Shown: in pieces, positions 1 to 7,941 of the stretch
Position numbering within the stretch: the first letter of the stretch is position 1
Layout: every line of letters begins with the position of its first letter
NCBI GenBank assembly: GCA_024206335.1
Contig: JAAGZL010000274.1
Coordinates: 1-37,038, forward strand
DNA length: 37,038 nucleotides
Direction: 5' to 3'
Source: Gammaproteobacteria bacterium
GTDB lineage: Bacteria; Pseudomonadota; Gammaproteobacteria; Chromatiales; Chromatiaceae
Position numbers and translations under genes: made by a program
Notes under the pieces: generated by a model
Told to the model about the DNA's origin: nothing
Database searches by the model: none
The model's input: only the letters and a program-made list of their open reading frames with translations

Positions 1-972
1 AGCGCCCTTTACCAGATTGTCAATTACGGACAGCACCACAACCGTATCACTCTGCTGGGGGCGGTGAACCGCAAGCCGGCAGTGGTTTACCCCCCGCACA
101 CTCCGGGTTTCGGGGTGGCTTCCGGCAGGCAGCACATCGACAAACGACTCATCTGCATAGTATTGTTCGTACAGCCCCTGCAGATCGGCATCACCCTTAA
201 TGCGCCCATACAAGGTAGCGTGAATGCCACGGATCATGGGTACCAAATGCGGAACGAATGTAAGCCCAACCCGCTTCTGCGCCATCTGCGCCATCTGCGC
301 CATCTGCGCCATCTGCGACAGAGTCTGGGAGATCTCAGGCAGATGGCGATGCCCAGGCACCGCATAGGCCTTAAAACTCTCTCCACATTCACCCATCAAA
401 CTGGGAACAGCAGCCTTGCGCCCAGCGCCACTGACTCCGGACTTAGTATCAGCAATCAGGTGCTCGATATCCAGCAATCCCTCGCTGATCAGCGGCAGAT
501 ATCCCAGGGTGACTGCGGTGGGATAACAACCGGGATTGGCCACCAGACGCGCGTTGACCACGGCGTCACGGTTTATCTCAGGGAGACCATAAACCGCCTC
601 ATCCAGCAGCTCGGGGCAGGCATGATCCATCCCATACCACTGACCCCACACCTGGGGGTCTTGCAGCCGAAAGTCTGCCGCCAGATCTATCACGCGCACC
701 CCGTTTTCCAGCAGTTCCGGCACCATTTTCATAGCGGTGCCGTTGGGGGTGGCAAAAAACACTAGATCACACTCAACCAGCCGCGACATGTCCGGAACGG
801 TAAAGTCCAGCTCCAGCTTGCCCCGCAGGTTGGGAAACAGCTCCGCCACCGGGGTTCCGGCCTCGGAACGGGAGGTAATTACGCTCAGTTCCGCCTCAGG
901 ATGTAACACCAGGATGCGCAACAGCTCAACCCCGGTATAACCAGTACCACCAACAATTCCAACTTTGACCAT
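1..972 (-). CDS. argC: N-acetyl-gamma-glutamyl-phosphate reductase (3' end outside window)
   Basis: Third step of arginine biosynthesis: NADPH-dependent reduction of N-acetylglutamyl phosphate to the semialdehyde in the cytoplasm. Reading back from an ATG at 972, the protein opens [19 protein letters not shown], the NADP-binding Rossmann start. The catalytic Cys lies in NPGCYPTA (Cys149), and GHRHLPEI (about 207-214) carries the family's conserved His. 324 codons are present; the family is about 335-345 residues, so only a short C-terminus is missing at the window edge. A four-copy 9-bp tandem repeat adds Met-Ala-Gln units around residues 221-232, just before [10 protein letters not shown]. 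The frame stays open through it, so the gene is probably functional. Transcribed away from the ClC gene. Confidence 0.95.
   Translation of the reverse strand, partial: MVKVGIVGGTGYTGVELLRILVLHPEAELSVITSRSEAGTPVAELFPNLRGKLELDFTVPDMSRLVECDLVFFATPNGTAMKMVPELLENGVRVIDLAADFRLQDPQVWGQWYGMDHACPELLDEAVYGLPEINRDAVVNARLVANPGCYPTAVTLGYLPLISEGLLDIEHLIADTKSGVSGAGRKAAVPSLMGECGESFKAYAVPGHRHLPEISQTLSQMAQMAQMAQMAQKRVGLTFVPHLVPMIRGIHATLYGRIKGDADLQGLYEQYYADESFVDVLPAGSHPETRSVRGVNHCRLAVHRPQQSDTVVVLSVIDNLVKGA
281..316. repeat. 9-bp tandem repeat inside argC (4 copies)
   Basis: GCCATCTGC occurs four times head to tail at 281-289, 290-298, 299-307 and 308-316, with a partial copy (TTCTGC) at 275-280. On the coding (minus) strand it encodes repeated Met-Ala-Gln. 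The unit is three codons, so gain or loss of copies by slippage would keep the argC frame. Confidence 0.95.
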
Positions 973-1029
973 GAACGGATCCCGCAAATAAAAAAAGCGG
1001 CCTACTCGCCACTCCGAAAAAAATATCTG

Positions 1030-1056
1030 TATTTGTCCATCTATTTGGGACAAATA
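1030..1056. promoter_or_regulatory. 9-bp inverted repeat between argC and the ClC gene (operator-like)
   Basis: TATTTGTCC (1030-1038) and GGACAAATA (1048-1056) form a perfect 9-bp inverted repeat with a 9-nt spacer in the 161-bp divergent gap. It lies about 58 bp upstream of the argC start and about 78 bp upstream of the ClC start. The symmetry and spacing suit a dimeric repressor site. It does not match the ArgR box, and the cognate factor is unknown. Confidence 0.5.
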
Positions 1057-1133
1057 CCCCCAAACAGACCACGCTGGATGAATATATTCCCACCAATGAG
1101 CCAAGTCAAATAACCGCACATTAGCAGTTTCTT

Positions 1134-2456
1134 ATGGTTATAATGAACCTCTCATTCCTAACAACAATCGTGATGGCAATGCGTAAACATCTGCGCCGAT
1201 CCAGACGCAAGCTATTTTCCCTAAAGGCCTGGAAGGTCCGCCTGGTATTTTGGGTCGGGGCCATCCTGGTGGGTTGCATATCTGCCCTATTCGCCATTCT
1301 GAGCGAGAAGGCGGATATGATGTTTCATCAGATCGCCGCCACCGGCCACTGGATACCCCTTATCATAACCCCATTGGGCCTAACCCTGATCGTGTGGATG
1401 ACCCGCAATCTGGCCCCCGGCTCCCAGGGTAGCGGCATTCCCCAGGCCATTGCGGCCCTAGAGACCCGCAGCAAATCCAGACTACTCTCCATCCGCATCG
1501 CCGTCGGCAAGATTCTTCTCACCATTTTAGGCCTGCTATCTGGCGCCTCCATCGGACGCGAGGGGCCGTCGGTTCATATTGGCGCCTCCATCATGTACTC
1601 CCTGGGCCGCTTCGCCAAATTCCCACCCCACTACATGGAGAAGGGGCTGATCCTGGCGGGCTCTGCCGCCGGCATAGCCGCCGCATTCAACACCCCTCTG
1701 GCGGGTATCGTGTTTGCCATCGAGGAGATGAGCAAATCATTCGAGCAGAGAAACAGCGGGATCGTCACTACCGCCGTGGTATTTGCCGGCCTCATCGCCA
1801 TGGTCATCCTGGGTCAGTACCACTACTTTGGCAGCTCCAGTGCCTCTCTACCAGATCTATCAGCATGGCTGGCCGTACCGGTGTGCGGAATTATTGGAGG
1901 CTTACTGGGTGGCATGTTTACCGCGCTGCTACTATATGTTACCGAGGTTGCCGCCCCGTTTATCCGCCACTACCCCTACAAGGTTGCACTGATCTGCGGT
2001 GCTGCAGTGGCACTGTTTGGTTACTATTCCGGCTACCAGACCAGCGGCACCGGCTATCACGCTGCAAAGACCATTATAACTGGGAGTGCTGAATTCGACC
2101 CGATGTTCCCCATCAGCAAAATGGGGGCAACCCTGGCATCCTATCTTAGCGGCATCCCCGGCGGCATCTTTGCGCCATCCCTGGCAACCGGCGCGGGAGT
2201 AGGTGCGGATCTCGGACACTGGCTACCGGTTGCCCCGGTTGCCGTCATGGTGATGCTGGGAATGGTGGCCTACTTTTCCGGTGTGGTGCAGGCGCCCATC
2301 ACCGCCTTTATCATTGTCATGGAGATGACCGACAATCAGGAGATGCTGCTACCGCTGATGGCGACGGCATTTCTGGCCTATGGCAGCGCACATCTGGTGT
2401 GTCCCAAACCGCTGTATCACACCCTGGCCCAGACCTTCCTGGAGCCAAAGAGATGA
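1134..2456 (+). CDS. ClC-family chloride channel / H+-Cl- exchanger
   Basis: A 440-residue polytopic inner-membrane protein of the ClC family. All the chloride-selectivity signatures are visible: GSGIP (99-103), GREGPSVHIG (141-150) with the gating Glu143, the GIAAAFNTPLAG segment, GGIFAP (about 345) and a Tyr in the C-terminal PLYHTL matching the pore tyrosine. An acidic pair, IEEM (197-198), sits where the E. coli exchanger has its internal proton glutamate, which favours H+/Cl- exchange over a simple channel. There is no C-terminal CBS pair, as in short bacterial ClCs. Start: ATG 1134, with an in-frame alternative at 1143; neither has a strong ribosome site. Divergent from argC. Confidence 0.9.
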   Translation: MVIMNLSFLTTIVMAMRKHLRRSRRKLFSLKAWKVRLVFWVGAILVGCISALFAILSEKADMMFHQIAATGHWIPLIITPLGLTLIVWMTRNLAPGSQGSGIPQAIAALETRSKSRLLSIRIAVGKILLTILGLLSGASIGREGPSVHIGASIMYSLGRFAKFPPHYMEKGLILAGSAAGIAAAFNTPLAGIVFAIEEMSKSFEQRNSGIVTTAVVFAGLIAMVILGQYHYFGSSSASLPDLSAWLAVPVCGIIGGLLGGMFTALLLYVTEVAAPFIRHYPYKVALICGAAVALFGYYSGYQTSGTGYHAAKTIITGSAEFDPMFPISKMGATLASYLSGIPGGIFAPSLATGAGVGADLGHWLPVAPVAVMVMLGMVAYFSGVVQAPITAFIIVMEMTDNQEMLLPLMATAFLAYGSAHLVCPKPLYHTLAQTFLEPKR

Positions 2457-2480
2457 ACGCAACAGATCTCCTGCTGTCCA

Positions 2481-2512
2481 TTGACATACAATGTAAAATA
2501 AGGTGCTAATAC
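2481..2512 (+). promoter_or_regulatory. possible sigma-70 promoter upstream of the DUF4126 gene
   Basis: TTGACA at 2481-2486 is a perfect -35 hexamer. The best -10 candidates are GCTAAT/TAATAC at 2505-2512, giving spacing of 18-20 bp, on the long side. It lies in the 89-bp gap between the ClC gene and the DUF4126 gene, so the latter may be transcribed independently. Confidence 0.35.
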
Positions 2513-2545
2513 TATTAGAGCAACAACTGCGAGGGATCTACACCC

Positions 2546-3241
2546 ATGGAAACAATTGAAGCAATTTCACTGACTCTGGGCGTTGCATGGGCCGCCGGAA
2601 TAAATCTGTATGCGGCAATCCTGGTCCTGGGTTATCTGGGAGGCACCGGCAGCGTCGAGCTCCCGCCAGACCTCCAAATCCTGACAGACCCCATGGTGAT
2701 GCTGGCCGCAGGCTTGATGTACTGCGTGGAATTTTTTGCCGACAAGATACCAGGGGTAGATACAGGCTGGGATGTACTACATACATTTATCCGCATACCA
2801 GCAGGGGCACTACTTGCTGCAGGCATGGCCCAGGGCCTTGATATAGGCCCCGCGGCAGAACTAACTGCCCTACTGATTGGTGGGGGGCTATCCGCAACCA
2901 GCCATTTAACCAAGACCGGAAGCCGGGTTCTGATCAATACATCCCCGGAACCCTTCAGCAATTGGACTGCATCCATTACTGAAGACCTGGTGGTAATCGG
3001 CGGACTGTGGGCATCATTGCAGTATCCATGGCTATTTGTGCTGGGACTGCTCCTGTTTATTCTGCTAGTGGCCTGGCTGCTACCTAAGATCTGGCGTGCC
3101 CTAAAACGCATATTCAGGGCTATTGGGGAGTTTTTCCGGGGTAGACCAGAAGCTGACCAGGGGCGAACAACAGAACCAGGCAAACGCGAGGATCTACTTC
3201 ATACCCTGTACCAGGATACAAATGATCAACCAAAGGCCTGA
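2546..3241 (+). CDS. DUF4126 family integral membrane protein
   Basis: A 231-residue hydrophobic protein. The pattern AAGINLYAAILVLG near the N-terminus, then FFADKIPGVDTGWD (about 63-76) and TFIRIPAGALLAAG, is the recurring layout of DUF4126 membrane proteins, whose function is unknown. About five or six membrane segments are followed by a basic, charged cytosolic tail from about residue 175. Start at ATG 2546 is supported by GAGGG 10-15 nt upstream. It sits between the ClC and hemJ genes on the same strand; 80 bp separate it from hemJ. No enzymatic motif is visible. Confidence 0.75.
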   Translation: METIEAISLTLGVAWAAGINLYAAILVLGYLGGTGSVELPPDLQILTDPMVMLAAGLMYCVEFFADKIPGVDTGWDVLHTFIRIPAGALLAAGMAQGLDIGPAAELTALLIGGGLSATSHLTKTGSRVLINTSPEPFSNWTASITEDLVVIGGLWASLQYPWLFVLGLLLFILLVAWLLPKIWRALKRIFRAIGEFFRGRPEADQGRTTEPGKREDLLHTLYQDTNDQPKA

Positions 3242-3321
3242 ATCGGTTGGAATAACACAGCTCTGTCACTACTATCCGAACCCACAGGTTCAGGTATAAA
3301 CAATAACAAGAGGTATAAAAG

Positions 3322-3741
3322 ATGTGGCTCAAGGCCTGGCATTTGATCTTTATGGTGACCTGGTTTGCAGGGATATTCTATCTACCAAGACTGTTTGTCT
3401 ATCACGCCATGACCGAAGATGAAGCAGGCAATGAGCGCTTCAAAATCATGGAGCGCAAACTCTACTATTTCACCCTGCCGTGGATGCTGCTTAACCTGCT
3501 GTTTGGGTTCTGGATGTTATACGACTATGCATGGGCCGCATTTGGCAGCATGCTCTGGTTGCATATAAAGCTTGGATTAATTGCCCTGCTGGTGGCATAC
3601 CAACTCTACTGCGGAAAACTGATGCGTGATTTTGCCGCAAATCGCAACCAACACAGCCACACCTGGTATCGCTGGTTTAACGAAGGCCCGGTCTTGATAT
3701 TGCTTGTAGTTGTGCTACTAGCCAGCTTAAAACCATTCTAA
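3322..3741 (+). CDS. hemJ: Protoporphyrinogen IX oxidase, HemJ type
   Basis: A 139-residue membrane protein that oxidises protoporphyrinogen IX to protoporphyrin IX, the penultimate heme step, in bacteria lacking HemY/HemG. The sequence starts MWLKAWHLIFMVTWFAGIFY, with the family's conserved His7. PRLFVYHA (22-29) and WLHIKLGL (79-86, conserved Lys83) are also diagnostic. Four hydrophobic segments and a length near 140 fit HemJ (formerly UPF0093). An AAGAGG ribosome site lies 7 nt upstream of ATG 3322. hemL lies 4 kb downstream in this window, consistent with tetrapyrrole synthesis, but they are not one operon. Confidence 0.93.
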   Translation: MWLKAWHLIFMVTWFAGIFYLPRLFVYHAMTEDEAGNERFKIMERKLYYFTLPWMLLNLLFGFWMLYDYAWAAFGSMLWLHIKLGLIALLVAYQLYCGKLMRDFAANRNQHSHTWYRWFNEGPVLILLVVVLLASLKPF

Positions 3742-3884
3742 CAAAAAATATAAGTTTGTTTCCAACAACGGCTTTCACAGCAAGAAACACAAGCAGAACA
3801 TGGAAGTGTTATTAAAATGATAATTCTTGGTCATATTATGGGGCCAGAGGTTAATAAGCACCTACCACCTAAAGAATACTCTTT

Positions 3885-4620
3885 TTACTTCTTCGCTTTC
3901 GCTATCTCTGATATATCATACTTTCCACTCGCTATTATTTTGGCAAATTGTATAGTGGAGACTGGCCGACTAAAGAGATATCCTTGCAATTCGTCACACC
4001 CCATAGATATCAAAGTTTGGAGTTGTTCGTTTGTCTCCACACCTTCAGCAACTACCTTTAGCCCAAGGTTATGCGCAAGATCTATAGTTGATTTCACGAT
4101 CGCCAAATCTTTTTTACCCTGCGAAATACGACTAACAAACGAACAGTCTATTTTTAGAGCATGGACTGGAAAATGTGTCAGATACATAAGTGAGGAGTAT
4201 CCTGCCCCAAAGTCATCAATAGCACGATAGTGCCGCTATCTCGTGAAACATTATAGGATATCCCTATCCAAAAACGACTCGTTTACGCGGCAACATTTCC
4301 TTTTACCCCGACCGTCCTGCTTCCACTACGTCTTCGTACAACATCGGTCACTATCGTTCCCTCGATGCGCTCAACATAACTACCTCAATGACTCTACAGC
4401 AACTAAAGCCGCTCCTGCATTTCTTCGTTGTTCGCTCTCCCTGGCCGGCAGCGATAGAAACACCCATATCTCTTAAATTATTCATGATGGCAACAGTATT
4501 ATCCATACTGCACATAGCCATACTCTCAGTAGTTTCCAGCTCAAGAGAAGACGACTCAACACCAAACTCACTCAGAGCTAAACCAATATGTCCTTGATCA
4601 GAATTCTTGGCAATAGAGCT
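3885..4620 (-). pseudogene. EAL-domain (c-di-GMP phosphodiesterase) gene remnant, interrupted and 5'-truncated
   Basis: Two separated pieces of one EAL domain read on the minus strand. The upstream piece (about 4453-4620) gives an ...LELETTESMAM... and MNNLRDMGVSIA segment. The downstream piece (3885-4223) resumes with AIDDFGAGYSSL and continues through KIDCSFV, VVAEGVETNEQL and QGYLFSRP to a normal end at 3885. Between them lies about 229 bp of unrelated DNA that shifts the frame and brings a stop. Upstream of 4620 the homology ends at an in-frame stop, so the N-terminal half of EAL, including the EALLRW region, and any GGDEF/sensor domains are gone. It cannot make an active phosphodiesterase. 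The piece 3885-4187 is open by itself from an internal ATG, but only as a fragment. Confidence 0.8.
4224..4452. mobile_element. ~229-bp insert splitting the EAL pseudogene (MITE-like or decayed element)
   Basis: Removing 4224-4452 rejoins the codons for MGVSIA and IDDFGAG exactly (plus strand atcaatagc|gatagaaac), which defines the insert. AGC is present at both edges (4221-4223 and 4450-4452), and CGATAG occurs near both edges (4225-4230 and 4452-4457), consistent with a short target duplication. It has small internal palindromes, for example GATAG-TGCCG-CTATC (4226-4240) and GGATATCC, and no convincing ORF. The family is not recognised. Confidence 0.5.
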
Positions 4621-5129
4621 AATTTAATCTGAACCAATACCCCCGCACAAAACTATAACTTATCTTCAATGTTAAAAAGACGGTCCTAGCTGGACATCCC
4701 AAATAATTTGGCGTCTTGCTGGAGGCGGCTAGAGATTTGTTTGGAGCTAAGTGAGTCGACTTGACGAATGACAGGAACACCATAATTACAACTGGTATCA
4801 ATGATCTCAGCTGCTTGCATCCTATCTTAAACGCCAGGTTGGCAATGCACACGAACGCCAACTGGCCGCAGCCAATTAAAGCGAGTGCAACACCGCCAAC
4901 ATAGCTTAAGTGCTGACCCAAAGGGAGCCCCGCTAACGCTCCAACATTGCGTTGCACTTCTTTGAAAAGAGCATGCCATTCCTGGCAAAGCGCGCTTTGT
5001 CTTGAACCATTAGCGGGGCTCTGCTCATTACCTTATTTACCGCATGGCTCACCAAGCACATTACCCAATAGCATATTTGATTTCATGGGGCGTTTTAGGA
5101 CATCCCAACCCCACAATTTTCACACTTTA
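4621..5129. other. AT-rich gene-poor stretch between EAL remnant and erpA
   Basis: No gene is convincingly supported in these 509 bp. A minus-strand frame (4619-4957) would encode about 112 residues with one or two hydrophobic segments (GGVALALIGCGQLAF...), but it starts inside a palindrome cluster, lacks a ribosome site and resembles nothing I recognise. The main structure is the inverted-repeat cluster at 4925-5021. Together with the decayed EAL gene this marks an accessory islet between hemJ and erpA. Confidence 0.5.
4925..5021. repeat. 97-bp nested palindrome cluster
   Basis: The outer arms GAGCCCCGCTAA (4925-4936) and TTAGCGGGGCTC (5010-5021) are a perfect 12-bp inverted repeat. Inside are TGCCA-ttcc-TGGCA (4974-4987) and the 14-bp palindrome CAAAGCGCGCTTTG (4986-4999). 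The size and foldback resemble recombination sites or MITE ends, but integron attC core boxes do not match. Confidence 0.6.
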
Positions 5130-5522
5130 TCAGGAACAACCGCCACCCTGCTGCGAGGATGAGCTGCAACTTCCACAGGCGCTGCCACCATCAGGTGCAG
5201 CTGGCTGCAGATTGTTGAACACAAAGCTAGGCGCTCCACCCTGGTCGGCGAAATCAATCTCGACGCCGCGCATATGCTGCAGGGTTGCCATATCCACAAT
5301 AACATTGAAGCCATCGCACTCTAGAAGGCCGTCGTTATCATTAATCTGATCAGTAAATGTCATACCAAAGCTCATACCGCTACAACCACCAGGGGCTGCG
5401 TATACTCTGATACCCTTAATATCCTCTTCCACCTGCTGGACCAACTCAGACATTTTGGCCTGGGCCGGTGCAGTTAGGGTAATATCTTTGTCCGACAATT
5501 GAATGGCCGATGTTTCAGACAT
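5130..5522 (-). CDS. erpA: A-type iron-sulfur carrier protein (ErpA/IscA-like)
   Basis: Cytoplasmic carrier that accepts Fe-S clusters from a scaffold and delivers them to apo-enzymes. The A-type fold signature GIRVYAAPGGCSGMSFGMTF gives the first ligand Cys. The C-terminal pair normally seen as CGC appears as ACGSC, in a Ser/Gly-rich tail ending with a fourth Cys. I chose ATG 5522 (MSETSAIQLSD, 130 residues) rather than the frame's upstream start at 5561, because family members begin a few residues before this point. Fe-S protein maturation fits the many [4Fe-4S] FDH subunits encoded nearby. A Fur-box-like site lies about 60 bp upstream. Exact paralogue (ErpA, IscA or SufA) is uncertain because of the unusual tail. 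Confidence 0.8.
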   Translation of the reverse strand: MSETSAIQLSDKDITLTAPAQAKMSELVQQVEEDIKGIRVYAAPGGCSGMSFGMTFTDQINDNDGLLECDGFNVIVDMATLQHMRGVEIDFADQGGAPSFVFNNLQPAAPDGGSACGSCSSSSQQGGGCS

Positions 5523-5583
5523 AACGCTACTACTCCAAATAAAAATTAATCTGATCGACACACCCTATAAGGCTGCGTGTCGC

Positions 5584-5602
5584 AATAACCATGATCATTA
5601 TC
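5584..5602. promoter_or_regulatory. Fur-box-like site upstream of erpA
   Basis: AATAACCATGATCATTATC matches the 19-bp Fur consensus GATAATGATAATCATTATC at 15 of 19 positions (also 15 of 19 on the opposite strand). It is centred about 70 bp upstream of the erpA start and includes the inverted repeat CCATGAT-catt-ATCATGG (5589-5606). Iron control of an Fe-S carrier gene is plausible. Confidence 0.5.
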
Positions 5603-5737
5603 ATGGTCTTTCAGGCAATAAATCAAGCTTTCTGGACAGAACTCAGATAGAACTGAAGGAATTATTCTACGCAGATAGCCAGACAGCCATATCGATATTG
5701 GGCCAATCCAGCAAATATCAACCAACAGATCACAACA

Positions 5738-6217
5738 TCAGGAAGAGAGATGCCTACGCGCGTCCAACTCATACAGATGCCGGGATGCATCAACCAGGTG
5801 CTGACCCCAGTGGAGCTTATAGCTACTACGCCAGTTATCCAACGCCAAATCTGGTTCTTTATCCAGAAGGCTGAGACCAGACTTCAGGTCACAGTATATA
5901 TCGGTCAGGTCATCAGCGAGACTCCCAGTCATGGACTGACCATCCAGAGCCACATCAAACTCCAGCCAGTAGCAATCATTGGTCCCCAGTTTGTGGCGCA
6001 GTCGAGAGAAGATCTCAAACCGGGTATCCAGATCTGAATTAACCAGGCAAAACGGGGCAGCATCACGCCCACGCAGTGCATCTACAGCACTATGCAGGCG
6101 AGGCAAAATACCTGCCAACTGGTGCAACCAGGATGAATCAGCTTCATCCACGGCCTCAATCAACTGACAAAACGTAGTTGCAACCTCAATCATGTCACTA
6201 TCAGATTTCATAACCAT
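5738..6217 (-). CDS. DUF5063 domain-containing protein
   Basis: A soluble, acidic protein of about 159 residues with unknown function. The pattern TFCQLIEAVD..WLHQLAGILPRLHSAVDAL, followed by a central LRHKLGTNDCYWLEFD and the C-terminal DIYCDLKSGLSLL and SYKLHWGQHLVDASRHLYEL, matches the DUF5063 layout. The frame extends upstream to 6256, but ATG 6217 has an AGGTGG ribosome site just ahead and starts MVMKSDSD; 6211 is an alternative. It is upstream of erpA on the same strand, with a 215-bp gap containing the Fur-like site, so it is probably not co-transcribed with erpA from one promoter. Confidence 0.65.
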   Translation of the reverse strand: MVMKSDSDMIEVATTFCQLIEAVDEADSSWLHQLAGILPRLHSAVDALRGRDAAPFCLVNSDLDTRFEIFSRLRHKLGTNDCYWLEFDVALDGQSMTGSLADDLTDIYCDLKSGLSLLDKEPDLALDNWRSSYKLHWGQHLVDASRHLYELDARRHLSS

Positions 6218-6493
6218 GCCACCTATCAACACACCACATAAACACATTGTAGACAATTAATCGCATAAAACGACGAAGGAATTCTATCTCCTTAGCAGCA
6301 TCGATACATCCTTAAGATTTAATATTCATGTATCAAAACCACTAATACGATTTGGCAATCTCTGCAGACACCACAAATAACTCTTACGAATCAGGCTGTT
6401 ATACAGAATAAAAACCGGTATGATCGCTAGACAAATTGCACCAGCGGATTGTAAATTCACACAACAGCAAATGCTATTGGATATCCACCAGAC

Positions 6494-7279
6494 ATGAACC
6501 CATCAGCGCCGCCCATCGTACTCTGCTTCTCCGGCCATGACCCAACCGGCGGCGCCGGTATCCATGCGGATATTGAGGCCATTGCCGCTGCCGGGTGTCA
6601 CGCCGCCAGCGCCATAACCTGCAACACCATCCAGAACACACATAACGTACAACAATTGCTGCCGCTGACAGCCAAGCTGTTCCGACAGCAGGCAGTGGCG
6701 GTCCTGGATGACCTGCCGGTGGCAGCTATAAAGATAGGGCTGATCGGCGATGCAAAGATATGCAGAGAGATTACAGCCCTGCTACGGGACCACCCAGAGA
6801 TCCCGGCAATACTGGACCCGGTACTGGCCGCCGGTGGTGGCACCGAGCTGGCCGGCAGTGAACTGCTGGAGTCCATACGCCAGGAACTGCTGCCGCACAT
6901 AGAGCTGGCAACACCCAACTCCATCGAGAGCCGCCGCATAGCGGAGAGAGACAACCTCCATGAGTCCGCTGCAACCATTCTAGACATGGGTTGCAGAAAC
7001 CTGCTGATAACCGGAACCCATGAGACCAGCGACCAGGTCATCAACACCCTCTACCAGGGATCAGCAGAAAACAGACAATCCTGGGAATGGCCCAGACTCA
7101 CGGATAGCTACCACGGCTCCGGCTGCACCCTGGCCTCCGCCATCGCCGCCAGAATCGCCCTGGGCCTATCCCTAGCCGAAGCGGTCGAACAGGCCCAGGA
7201 TTACACCTGGCAGAGCCTACACCAGGCCAATAAGTTCGGTAACGGACAGGCCCTGCCAAACCGCCTGGGCAGACGGTAG
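6494..7279 (+). CDS. thiD: Hydroxymethylpyrimidine/phosphomethylpyrimidine kinase
   Basis: Phosphorylates HMP to HMP-PP for thiamine synthesis. The 261-residue ribokinase-fold protein shows the ThiD N-terminus FSGHDPTGGAGIHADIEAI and the anion-hole/catalytic region DSYHGSGCTLASAIAARIA near residue 210. AILDPVLAAGGG in the middle is also typical. The commonly seen TAQN is CNTIQN here, a modest variation. The start at ATG 6494 has only a weak ribosome site. thiE follows after 21 bp, then hemL, in a compact run. No TPP riboswitch was recognised in the 276-bp upstream gap. Confidence 0.92.
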   Translation: MNPSAPPIVLCFSGHDPTGGAGIHADIEAIAAAGCHAASAITCNTIQNTHNVQQLLPLTAKLFRQQAVAVLDDLPVAAIKIGLIGDAKICREITALLRDHPEIPAILDPVLAAGGGTELAGSELLESIRQELLPHIELATPNSIESRRIAERDNLHESAATILDMGCRNLLITGTHETSDQVINTLYQGSAENRQSWEWPRLTDSYHGSGCTLASAIAARIALGLSLAEAVEQAQDYTWQSLHQANKFGNGQALPNRLGRR

Positions 7280-7300
7280 ACAACCCCTCAGAGAGAACAT

Positions 7301-7936
7301 ATGTCAAACAGGATATTAAGCGGTCTCTACGCCATCACCGACAGTCAGATGGGCGCAGAGCAGGACCTGCCCCAACTGGTGGAACAGGCCCTGAAGGGTG
7401 GAGCAAAGATTGTCCAGTACCGGGACAAGTCAACAGATCATGACCGACGCCAGGCAGATGCCAGCAGGCTCTTGGATCTATGCCAACGCCACTCCGCCTA
7501 TTTCATTATCAATGATGACGTGGAGCTGGCGGCAGCCGTTGCAGCCGACGGGGTACACCTGGGGCGAGACGACTCAGACATAGAAAGCGCAAGGAGACAA
7601 TTGGGTGAGCAGGCAATCATCGGGGTCTCCTGTTATAACCGACTGGATCTGGCCACTGCCGCCCAGGATGCCGGGGTGGACTATGTGGCCTTTGGCCGCT
7701 TCTTCCCATCCAGCACCAAACCACAGGCGGTAGAGGCAGAAATCGAGCTGCTGATCCAGGCAAAACAGACCCTGCACATACCCATAGTTGCCATCGGCGG
7801 CATTACCCCGGAAAATGGCGCCTCGTTAATAGATGCAGGCGCGGATATGCTGGCGGTAATCAACGGCCTATTCAGACAGAGTGACGTGCGTGCTGCAGCA
7901 GAACAATTCAATCAACAATTTGCACAGAAGGATTAA
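7301..7936 (+). CDS. thiE: Thiamine-phosphate synthase
   Basis: Condenses HMP-PP with the thiazole phosphate to give thiamine monophosphate. The TIM-barrel signatures are clear in 211 residues: KIVQYRDKS (36-44), [20 protein letters not shown] with the Mg-binding Asp residues, [20 protein letters not shown] (the phosphate-gripping loop) and [13 protein letters not shown]. Start ATG 7301 is preceded by AGAGAG. It sits between thiD (21 bp) and hemL (5 bp) and is likely translated from the same mRNA. Confidence 0.95.
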   Translation: MSNRILSGLYAITDSQMGAEQDLPQLVEQALKGGAKIVQYRDKSTDHDRRQADASRLLDLCQRHSAYFIINDDVELAAAVAADGVHLGRDDSDIESARRQLGEQAIIGVSCYNRLDLATAAQDAGVDYVAFGRFFPSSTKPQAVEAEIELLIQAKQTLHIPIVAIGGITPENGASLIDAGADMLAVINGLFRQSDVRAAAEQFNQQFAQKD

Positions 7937-7941
7937 TACCC

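Noticed and set aside
1030-1056. ArgR box upstream of argC
   Set aside because: The inverted repeat lacks the TGAAT/ATTCA pattern of ArgR sites.
3817-4230. 137-residue plus-strand ORF
   Set aside because: It is antisense to the EAL remnant, whose protein motifs are clear.
4619-4957. 112-residue hydrophobic minus-strand ORF
   Set aside because: Begins within the palindrome cluster, has no ribosome site and no recognisable family; kept only as a note on the gap.
4925-5021. Integron attC site
   Set aside because: Size and foldback fit, but the core boxes (RYYYAAC / GTTRRRY) are not satisfied on either strand and no integrase is present.
6218-6493. TPP riboswitch upstream of thiD
   Set aside because: No CTGAGA / ACCTGATC-type conserved core found in the 276-bp gap.
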